Part shown: positions 1-5,008 of the stretch, in pieces
Layout: each line of letters opens with the position of its first letter
Position numbering within the stretch: position 1 is the stretch's first letter
Assembly: GCA_029932795.1 (NCBI GenBank)
Contig: JAOZPL010000034.1
Span: 6,220-11,227 of the forward strand
DNA from: Candidatus Zixiibacteriota bacterium
Lineage (GTDB): Bacteria > Zixibacteria > MSB-5A5 > GN15 > FEB-12
Reading direction: 5' to 3'
Length of the DNA: 5,008 nucleotides
Translations under genes and position numbers: made by a program
Notes under the pieces: model-generated
What the model saw: only the letters and a program-made list of their open reading frames with translations
Told to the model about the DNA's origin: nothing
Databases searched by the model: none

Positions 1-1
1 C

Positions 2-490
2 CGCGACGGCGAGACTGTCAAAATGCTTGTAGAGGCGGTGGGTGTTGACGATAATGCCAAAGCCACCTTTGAAATCTGGGAGCGGGATATCAATCGGGCC
101 GATCGGGCGATCAAGACAATCAGCGATGTGGCGATCAGTGACGGCAAGGCGGAAGCCGAGTGGCAATATGAGTGGACTGACGAGGAAGAGGCTGACTCCC
201 AACAGAGCGGCAGTAATAAGTACTCACAGCCGTCGTATTATTTCACAGTGAAGATGGATGACTGCCAGGCGCGTTCGGCTATCCTGGGGTACAAGGATTT
301 TGTTGAGATTGAAGCTGAAGATGCCGAGGGCAACCCGCTGAAAGGCGACACCTATCGTGTTTATCTTGCCAACGGTGAAGTTCGCGAGGGGAAGCTTGAC
401 GGTAAAGGTTACGCCAAAATAGAAAACGTGCCGCCCGGGAAATGGGACGTGGAGTTTCCTGACGGTGCGTTGCCCCATGAAACCTCCTAG
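2..490 (+). CDS. Beta-rich protein with C-terminal carboxypeptidase-regulatory-like domain (3' part; T6SS-associated adaptor-like)
   Basis: The reading frame is open from base 2 to a TAG stop at 488-490, so the true start lies left of the window; the ATG at base 23 is probably internal. The visible 162 residues align along most of their length with the C-terminal half of the protein at 3527-4417. Shared features are a GD/GE-x-V/L-K-L-like opening strand, an acidic stretch around EWQYEW, the strand YYFTVK, then KDFVEIE (from visible residue 98), a LDGKGYAKIENVPPG turn and the ending VEFPD. The last ~60 residues match the small beta-sandwich (carboxypeptidase-regulatory-like) seen at the C-terminus of many T6SS VgrG and associated proteins. 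No catalytic residues are visible, so a structural or adaptor role is likely. It could be the end of a longer protein, even a VgrG, because the upstream part is unseen. The homology is clear; the function is inferred. Confidence 0.8.
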   Translation, partial: RDGETVKMLVEAVGVDDNAKATFEIWERDINRADRAIKTISDVAISDGKAEAEWQYEWTDEEEADSQQSGSNKYSQPSYYFTVKMDDCQARSAILGYKDFVEIEAEDAEGNPLKGDTYRVYLANGEVREGKLDGKGYAKIENVPPGKWDVEFPDGALPHETS

Positions 491-582
491 CAGATGCGAC
501 CAGGTGGCCTTTGATGGTTGTTGAACAGGTTTGCTTGGGTGGTTTTGCCCGACACGAACTAAACAGAGCGCGATAATTACCC

Positions 583-2241
583 ATGGGTAAAGCAGGGAAA
601 AAGAAGAAGAAAAAAAGAAAAATCATAAAGGCTGATGCCACCGTCAAGATTGTCAGCATACCTAAGTTCTTTGCGCCCTCACAGGAGAAATGCACTATCC
701 GGTATTCGCTGAAAAGAAAGGGTGAAAGCATCGGCAAGATGGCCAAACTGGAGATCAAAGACAAGGAGGGCAAACGAGTCTATTACAGTGGTGCTAATCT
801 GGGGATCGGTGGCGATGGAGAATTCACCATTAATTGGGATGGCAAGGATGAGGGGGGGAAATATGTTACTCCGCTTCAATCACCCTTCACTGTTCTGATT
901 GCAATGACGAATAAACCCGGGATCAAGCATGAGAAGAAACTGAAGGTGGAAATCAAAGAGATATTCCTGTGGGTGGATGCTCCTGACAGCAGGCTGCTTA
1001 TGAATGATCCGGCGGGAAAAATCTGCGCTGTAACTACGGTTATGCTCAAGAAATCCGACGGCAGTAAATGCGTCACAAGAATACCGATTGATGTGTCTTT
1101 TACTTTCAGTGATCCGGCGCCAAACAACACCAAGAAAGCAGACTCATTTGAATATGACACGGCAACGCACAAGTATCTTGGGAAAAGGAATGATCCGAAT
1201 GCAACCTTCTGGGCCGCCCATCCCGATTGTACCGCCTTGACCTCAAGTCCTGACAGTTACAAAACCAAGTGCAAAGTCGGGACAATAACTTCCGCCGGGG
1301 CGGATTGCGGCAAGGCGAAGGTATACTTCACGCCATCGGGTGTCGGCAAGGATAATTTTAAGCTGAAGGCAGAAGTCTTCGCAGCAGATGGCACCACGGT
1401 ACTCTCAAAAAAAGACACGGGCAAGTTCACGGTTTGGAGAAAAATCCATTACGCTCAAATCTATACAATGGATGGAGAGAACTATATCGATGCGGCCACA
1501 ACGCATGCGAAGATCGGTCCTGCCTATGAGGCAAAGGCGTACGTCCTGTACTCCAGAGCAGCGGTGAAAACTCTGAATGCAAACCTGACGGTGAAATATA
1601 TCGGGTTGTATAAAACCGGAGGAGGCATGAAGAACTGGCCCGCCGATTTCTCTCCCCAGAAGCTGGAATCCACTCCAAATGAGCTTCAGCCAACGGCAAC
1701 GGAACTAACTGACTACGCCGGCGCGGATGCCGTCAAGAAAGCTGCAGCCAAGACAGCCATTGAAGCCAAAGCTGCGAAATGGTTCAGCGCCATTGTTGCG
1801 GATTATAACTCTTGCGTATCCAAGTGGTTTACCGCTGCAAACGTGCCTGCCGGGAACACGCTGCTGGCAGTCAAATACTACCATCCAAAACTATCAGGGT
1901 TGGCTGACGGCGCCACTAATTTCTGGCCGGCCGGGATAAGCATAAACCTGGCTAATCCCGGCTCAGGGCTGAATACTCCGGGTGACCCGGATCAGGCAAC
2001 ATGGAGAGAAGTTCAGGGTTTTAACCGGGGAACGATTTCCGTTATTTTCAAGAACTATGGGACGGCTGCCAGACTTCAGATCGTATGCCGGCACGAGATT
2101 GGACACGCCACCAAAAGCGCGTTCAAGCGAGATACATTTGGGGTTGGGGATCATTCGGCCAGCGGTCTCATGACACCTTATGGGGCTTCAAATACGTTCA
2201 GCAATGCTGACATCAAGATACTGCGTGGCTTCAAACGATGA
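583..2241 (+). CDS. Multidomain Ig-like protein with C-terminal metzincin-like zinc metallopeptidase domain; candidate secreted effector
   Basis: This is a 552-residue protein. The ATG at 583 is the only sensible upstream start because an in-frame TAA lies at 574-576, but no strong Shine-Dalgarno precedes it. There is no signal peptide; residues 6-13 are almost all Lys/Arg. Residues ~18-115 resemble a FlgD/Ig-type beta domain, with WDGKDEGG at 85-92 followed by a PFTVLI strand. Residues ~115-280 look like further Ig-like beta strands (e.g. TPSGVGKDNFKLKAEV). A segment beginning VWRKIHY (W285) opens the C-terminal ~270 residues. These end in a zincin motif: H504-E505-I-G-H508 gives two zinc ligands and the general base, H524 (in GVGDH) is the likely third ligand, and M530 (in SGLMTPY) is a Met-turn-like residue. 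The spacing (HExxH-x15-H) is longer than the classical metzincin HExxHxxGxxH. The following gene overlaps its stop codon. The likely role is a protease exported by a T6SS-type machine, or a peptidoglycan/peptide hydrolase; the substrate is unknown. The metallopeptidase call is strong, the effector role inferred. Confidence 0.85.
   Translation: MGKAGKKKKKKRKIIKADATVKIVSIPKFFAPSQEKCTIRYSLKRKGESIGKMAKLEIKDKEGKRVYYSGANLGIGGDGEFTINWDGKDEGGKYVTPLQSPFTVLIAMTNKPGIKHEKKLKVEIKEIFLWVDAPDSRLLMNDPAGKICAVTTVMLKKSDGSKCVTRIPIDVSFTFSDPAPNNTKKADSFEYDTATHKYLGKRNDPNATFWAAHPDCTALTSSPDSYKTKCKVGTITSAGADCGKAKVYFTPSGVGKDNFKLKAEVFAADGTTVLSKKDTGKFTVWRKIHYAQIYTMDGENYIDAATTHAKIGPAYEAKAYVLYSRAAVKTLNANLTVKYIGLYKTGGGMKNWPADFSPQKLESTPNELQPTATELTDYAGADAVKKAAAKTAIEAKAAKWFSAIVADYNSCVSKWFTAANVPAGNTLLAVKYYHPKLSGLADGATNFWPAGISINLANPGSGLNTPGDPDQATWREVQGFNRGTISVIFKNYGTAARLQIVCRHEIGHATKSAFKRDTFGVGDHSASGLMTPYGASNTFSNADIKILRGFKR
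598..622 (+). repeat. Adenine-rich low-complexity tract encoding a poly-lysine N-terminus
   Basis: The tract is almost only A with a few G. It contains A5 at 598-602, A7 at 610-616 and A5 at 618-622, all within codons 6-14 of the metallopeptidase gene, and encodes six Lys followed by Arg-Lys. An A7 run this close to the start is a plausible site for replication or transcription slippage that would frameshift the gene. The frame is intact here. Whether the length varies between cells cannot be told from one sequence. Confidence 0.7.
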
Positions 2242-3011
2242 AACGCTATGGCGGGATAAAAAGGTACCTCTTTATGCTCGTTCTGTCGAGTTCGCTCCTT
2301 TTATCTGGAGGATGCTATGGAGGAAATATGGATATGCAGATTTCGTTGAAGGTTGACAAACCCGAAAAGCCTGTCCGTCATATGAATGGTGTGCCTGTCT
2401 ATCCGATGGGGCATGACATCTCATTGACAGCGGAGTTTGTCAACAAGGGCAAGGATAACCTGAGTATAGAGGATCCGCAAACCTCACAGAAGGTCCTCTT
2501 GTGGTTTCTTCCGGAGGACGAGACCGATGAGATTGTGTTCGAACTCAATCCCGGTACTATTGATGTTACTGGTGAAAGGACAGCGCCAATAACAAGTGAC
2601 ATCCAGCTTGGCCCTAAGGAGAGTATCAGCGTTTCTATTGAATTCAACAAGTATTGCGGGGATAGATGTTTTTCTCCTGGCAAGTACGAGCTATATATTG
2701 AGTTTATGGAAATAAAGTCTCCCCGATTAGAATACGGCATTGAGTTCTGTCCGCAATCTGTTCCGAATCTCATAGCGATTACGATCAATGAAGACGGGGA
2801 CAAGTGGTTTCGTGAAGAATCGTTATTGTGGCTTCAAAAACTTCCTGAAAAGCCGGATATTAAACTGGCCGTTGAAGGAGAGACGGATGATCAAAAGACA
2901 GTCAGAGAGACCAGGAATCGTGAGAACGCCAGATTGTATCTGGAGAAGTGGCACGTTCAACAAGAGACAGAAACCATAAGGGACTTCTTTGAGAATATAA
3001 GGTTGAAGTGA
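2238..3011 (+). CDS. Predicted lipoprotein, translationally coupled to the metallopeptidase; candidate immunity or inhibitor protein
   Basis: This is a 257-residue protein whose ATG overlaps the upstream TGA (ATGA at 2238-2241), which implies translational coupling. The N-terminus is a lipoprotein signal: basic MKRYGGIKRY, hydrophobic residues 11-22, then LSGGC with the acylation Cys at C26. The lipobox is not the ideal L-A-G-C but fits the permissive lipoprotein pattern; residue +2 is Tyr, not Asp, so outer-membrane sorting is expected. The mature part up to ~residue 180 looks like an Ig-type beta domain: strands DISLTAEFVNKG and VLLWFLPED, an LGPKESISVSIEF turn-strand and GKYELYIEFMEI. It carries a CGDRC pair (C140, C144) and C171, which could form disulfides in the periplasm. 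The tail (~185-257) is charged and probably helical. The order of strands recalls BsuPI-type proteinase inhibitors, but this is only an impression. I recognise no specific family. Its position supports an immunity or inhibitor role; alternatively it is an unrelated accessory lipoprotein. Confidence 0.8.
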   Translation: MKRYGGIKRYLFMLVLSSSLLLSGGCYGGNMDMQISLKVDKPEKPVRHMNGVPVYPMGHDISLTAEFVNKGKDNLSIEDPQTSQKVLLWFLPEDETDEIVFELNPGTIDVTGERTAPITSDIQLGPKESISVSIEFNKYCGDRCFSPGKYELYIEFMEIKSPRLEYGIEFCPQSVPNLIAITINEDGDKWFREESLLWLQKLPEKPDIKLAVEGETDDQKTVRETRNRENARLYLEKWHVQQETETIRDFFENIRLK

Positions 3012-3050
3012 CTGTACCTGAAATATGTTCATTATGGTTTGCTTTCTTAA

Positions 3051-3055
3051 AGGAG
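3051..3055 (+). promoter_or_regulatory. Ribosome binding site for the DUF1795-like gene
   Basis: AGGAG (within TAAAGGAGTT) lies 8 bases before the GTG at 3064. An in-frame TGA sits directly before that GTG at 3061-3063, so this site fixes the start. It is the strongest translation signal in the window apart from the one at 4423. Confidence 0.8.
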
Positions 3056-3063
3056 TTGTTTGA

Positions 3064-3507
3064 GTGACGGATCCGGACAAAGACAACAGGTTCAAAATGA
3101 CTCTCCCGGATGGCTGGGAGGACGAGACTGTTTATTCGTACAAAGGGCCTGAAGACAGCGGTGTCCAACACCGATTATGTCTGGTTATTGACAGAACCGC
3201 CGGTGATGTCGAAGCTGAGGAATACGCGCGAGCCCGGATCGACGCAACGATGTGCTCGCTGCAATCAGCCGAACTGGTCAACGAAGGTCCACGAACGCTG
3301 CCCAGCGGCAAGCAGGTCTATGAGGCAGTGTGCAAGTGGGTGCCGGCGGACGATCAGGTGATTTATCACAAGCAGATCTTTCTGGTGACAGATGGCGTGG
3401 GGTATACATTCAGTGCCAATTTCTCGAAGAAAACGCTCAAGACAATCGGTGTAGAGGTAAATGGTATAATCGATTCCTTTGCGCCACTGCCTGTTTTGGA
3501 AGAGTGA
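3064..3507 (+). CDS. DUF1795/DcrB-like protein, probable Eag-type T6SS effector chaperone
   Basis: This is a 147-residue soluble protein with no signal peptide or membrane segment, close to the ~140-150 residues usual for stand-alone DUF1795 proteins. Its start is GTG. The family pattern is visible: an N-terminal strand FKMTLPDGWED (F10, W18), a strand near HRLCLVIDR, a helix around VEAEEYARARIDA, then LPSGKQVYEAVCKWV, the strand IYHKQIFLV, the strand GYTFSANF and a closing helix/strand ending IIDSFAPL. In T6SS loci, DUF1795 proteins (EagT6/EagR) are chaperones that bind the N-terminal region of effectors and load them on the VgrG/PAAR spike; DcrB, a periplasmic lipoprotein, shares the fold. 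The absence of a signal sequence favours the cytoplasmic chaperone form. It lies 52 bases after the lipoprotein gene and 19 bases before the adaptor-like gene. The family call is good; its client is inferred and could be either neighbouring cargo. Confidence 0.82.
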   Translation: MTDPDKDNRFKMTLPDGWEDETVYSYKGPEDSGVQHRLCLVIDRTAGDVEAEEYARARIDATMCSLQSAELVNEGPRTLPSGKQVYEAVCKWVPADDQVIYHKQIFLVTDGVGYTFSANFSKKTLKTIGVEVNGIIDSFAPLPVLEE

Positions 3508-3526
3508 CCTGACAGGGTGATCGGAT

Positions 3527-4417
3527 ATGGAACTCAAGTTTACCAAGGGTACCGACACGGAACACGAAATCAAACTGGACTCGAGTTTGATCTCCGCCAG
3601 TTGGCGCTGTGGTGCTGCTATTGTCGGTCATCCCGCCTCGTTTGAGGTGCGCACGGCCTTTGTTGGTGACGGGGCACCGATCAAGGTAAAAGGTAAGAGT
3701 GAGGGCGGCACAAGCCTTGGCAAGGTCAAGGGTGTCGTTAATGCCAACACCTTCGTAGGCAAGTTTGACGTACCGGAGGATATCGACCCTGATGATCATG
3801 TCTATTTCAAAGTGAAGTTGCCGAAGAACGGCTTGTCCGGCGTTTCAGATGTTGTCCCGGTGATGTTTGTCAACGTTCGTAACATGCGCTGGAGTGCTCA
3901 AGAGGCCAGACGGGGGGATGTGCTGAAACTATCAGCTGACGTTTATGGTCTCAAAGACGGCAATGAGTGTATCGTGACCATATACGAGTATGACCGCGAC
4001 GGTATCAACGACAGGATCGTCGAGCTGCCGGCAGTCGTCAGGGATGAGAGAATTGAGATTGAGTGGGAGTACGAATATCACGAGGATACCGACGAAATCC
4101 CCACCGAAGAGGAGATGCAGGAATACGGCAAATCGTATAATCCGCCGGAGTATTTCTTTACTGTCAAGTTCGCCGGGGTGGAATTCGGCAAGGAGCAGGA
4201 ATCGGGGCTGCTGACTTTCAAGGATTGGGTTGAGATCGAGTTGAAGGACAGGGAAGGGAAACCGGTACCCCGTAAGGACTACATACTGCGCCTTCCTGAC
4301 GGACAGGAAAGGCGTGGGACACTGGACGGAGACGGACTGGCTAGAGAAGACGGGATACCCCCCGGGAGATGTGTGATCGAATTCCCTGACCTTGAGGAAA
4401 TAGACTCAACGGAATAG
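3527..4417 (+). CDS. Beta-rich adaptor-like protein with Ig-like repeats and C-terminal carboxypeptidase-regulatory-like domain
   Basis: This is a complete 296-residue protein starting at ATG, with a modest AGGG ribosome binding site at 3514-3517. It has no signal peptide, membrane segment or cysteine cluster. Three beta regions can be read. Residues ~20-115 are an Ig-like fold (ISASW..., PASFEVRTAF..., FVGKFDVP..., HVYFKVKLP). Residues ~120-230 are a second beta domain opening MRWSAQEARRGDVLKL, with an acidic insertion (~188-205) before YFFTVKF (209-215). Residues 231-289 form a regulatory-like domain: FKDWVEIEL, an EGKPVP turn, LPDG, GTLDGDG, IPPG and the end IEFPDL. This last pattern is typical of the extreme C-termini of T6SS VgrG and associated proteins, which suggests attachment to the spike or display of cargo. 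It is paralogous to the truncated gene at 2-490. It sits 15 bases before a LysM cargo gene. The domain reading is solid; the adaptor role is inferred. Confidence 0.83.
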   Translation: MELKFTKGTDTEHEIKLDSSLISASWRCGAAIVGHPASFEVRTAFVGDGAPIKVKGKSEGGTSLGKVKGVVNANTFVGKFDVPEDIDPDDHVYFKVKLPKNGLSGVSDVVPVMFVNVRNMRWSAQEARRGDVLKLSADVYGLKDGNECIVTIYEYDRDGINDRIVELPAVVRDERIEIEWEYEYHEDTDEIPTEEEMQEYGKSYNPPEYFFTVKFAGVEFGKEQESGLLTFKDWVEIELKDREGKPVPRKDYILRLPDGQERRGTLDGDGLAREDGIPPGRCVIEFPDLEEIDSTE

Positions 4418-4422
4418 CATAC

Positions 4423-4427
4423 AGGAG
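4423..4427 (+). promoter_or_regulatory. Ribosome binding site for the LysM gene
   Basis: AGGAG at 4423-4427 lies 5 bases upstream of the GTG at 4433 and just after the TAG stop of the preceding gene (4415-4417). It decides the GTG start; no ATG occurs in this frame until residue 123. Confidence 0.75.
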
Positions 4428-4432
4428 AATCG

Positions 4433-5008
4433 GTGGCTGACGGTTTCTTTTACATAATAAAACCTGACGATTCCCCTTCCAAGATCGCGAAGCGTTTCGG
4501 TCTGGCCAGCTGGAAGACAATCTGGAACCATGGCAAGAACAAGGAGTTCCGAAAAGAACGCAATAACAACCAACAACTGATCTATCCGGGTGAACGTGTG
4601 TGGATTACGGGCGCGTTACAGGCTCGAGGAGCTGTTGCGAGCGGCGGACGCGGTCGCTTTGTGGCACCCCCGGCCAAGACGCGCAAGGTGGTCCAGATCA
4701 AAGCCAGAGTACAGGCAACTCAGTCGGCGAGGGGGACGTACGACATCGCTCCACCCAAAACGCACCACGAGTTCATCAGCAAATCCAGCGACAAGGCTAT
4801 GGCTTCGAACAAACCTACAGTGCTGGTTCGCAACTGCAGTACTATCGTGCTTGAGGCTGAGACCGACCCGGCCAATCAGAAGGATGTCAGGTGGAGCGTC
4901 ATACCAAACCCCATTCCCAACACCTCTATGCCCCTTCTCATACGTATAGGGACCAAAGTGTTTCTGTCTACTGATGCCTCGGGCGGTTACTCTATTGCAG
5001 CATATCTG
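4433..5008 (+). CDS. LysM-domain protein with Ig-like domain (5' part; candidate T6SS cargo or accessory)
   Basis: A GTG start at 4433 opens a frame that stays open for 192 codons to the right edge, so the C-terminus is unseen. Residues ~6-58 form a LysM domain: FFYIIKPDDSPSKIAKRFG, then a W-x-x-IWN helix and the closing QLIYPGERVWI. LysM binds peptidoglycan or related glycans; in T6SS and phage-tail-like loci it also occurs on spike- and baseplate-associated proteins. Residues ~60-125 are Ala/Arg/Lys-rich, low-complexity and probably a linker. Residues ~128-192 look like an Ig-type domain with the motifs VRNCSTIVLEAETDPA, VRWSV (W154) and LSTDASGGYSIAAYL. There is no signal peptide, as expected for a cargo exported by a contractile machine. 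In similar proteins a catalytic or toxin domain often follows the Ig region, but none can be seen here. It is the last visible gene of the run, 15 bases after the adaptor-like gene. Confidence 0.85.
   Translation, partial: MADGFFYIIKPDDSPSKIAKRFGLASWKTIWNHGKNKEFRKERNNNQQLIYPGERVWITGALQARGAVASGGRGRFVAPPAKTRKVVQIKARVQATQSARGTYDIAPPKTHHEFISKSSDKAMASNKPTVLVRNCSTIVLEAETDPANQKDVRWSVIPNPIPNTSMPLLIRIGTKVFLSTDASGGYSIAAYL

Noticed and set aside
491..582. Possible promoter or terminator in the 92-base gap before the peptidase gene
   Set aside because: TTGAAC at 521-526 has no -10-like box at proper spacing, ATAATT near 573 is too close to the start codon to serve, and only very short (3-base) hairpin stems are visible with no U-run.
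279..773. 164-codon minus-strand frame with a strikingly hydrophobic, Phe-rich segment
   Set aside because: The Phe run is just the antisense of the poly-lysine A-rich tract. The frame overlaps two well-supported plus-strand genes and has no ribosome binding site or family resemblance that I can see.
2399..2803. 134-codon minus-strand frame inside the lipoprotein gene
   Set aside because: It lies wholly within a coding region with convincing signal peptide and translational coupling; composition is Ser/Leu-rich as expected of antisense frames.
3012..3063. Terminator between the lipoprotein and DUF1795 genes
   Set aside because: No GC-rich hairpin followed by a T-run is visible; the gap holds only the ribosome binding site, so read-through as one operon is more likely.
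3437..3799. 120-codon minus-strand frame over the junction of the DUF1795 and adaptor genes
   Set aside because: It spans two supported genes on the other strand and shows no recognisable domain or start signal.
4590..4949. 119-codon and 84-codon plus-strand frames (4590-4949, 4600-4854) rich in Arg/Ser/Pro
   Set aside because: They are out-of-phase shadows of the GTG-started LysM gene, whose protein has clear LysM and Ig motifs and a good ribosome binding site.

Overview
The window holds six co-directional (+ strand) genes. It looks like part of the accessory (cargo) region of a type VI secretion system (T6SS) or a related contractile-injection locus in a Gram-negative bacterium. Three things point there: a DUF1795/DcrB-type protein (the fold of Eag effector chaperones), two copies of a beta-rich protein ending in the carboxypeptidase-regulatory-like domain often found at T6SS VgrG C-termini, and a LysM-plus-Ig protein. 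A lipoprotein signal peptide supports a diderm host. Base composition is near 50% GC. I cannot name the taxon; a deltaproteobacterium-like or candidate-phylum diderm would fit, but this is a guess. No core T6SS gene (sheath, Hcp, VgrG, baseplate, ClpV) lies inside the window.

Layout: (1) 2-490, the 3' end of a gene paralogous to the one at 3527-4417, cut by the left edge. (2) 583-2241, a 552-residue multidomain protein with a lysine-rich N-terminus, a FlgD/Ig-like domain, further beta-rich regions and a C-terminal zinc-metallopeptidase domain (HEIGH, downstream GDH, Met-turn-like SGLMTPY); it is the best candidate for a secreted toxin or enzyme. (3) 2238-3011, a predicted lipoprotein whose start overlaps the peptidase stop by 4 bases (ATGA). 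(4) 3064-3507, a DUF1795/DcrB-like protein with a good ribosome binding site and a GTG start. (5) 3527-4417, the complete 296-residue copy of the beta-rich protein. (6) 4433-5008, a GTG-started LysM protein with an Ig-like domain, running off the right edge.

Working model (inference): the locus has a repeated 'adaptor then cargo' plan. Adaptor copy 1 precedes the metallopeptidase and its coupled lipoprotein (possible immunity protein or protease inhibitor). A DUF1795 chaperone-like gene and adaptor copy 2 precede the LysM cargo. Spacing is tight from gene 2 onward (4-base overlap, then gaps of 52, 19 and 15 bases), which suggests one transcription unit. The only larger gap is the 92 bases between genes 1 and 2. 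I see no tRNA, rRNA, CRISPR array, insertion sequence, convincing promoter or rho-independent terminator.
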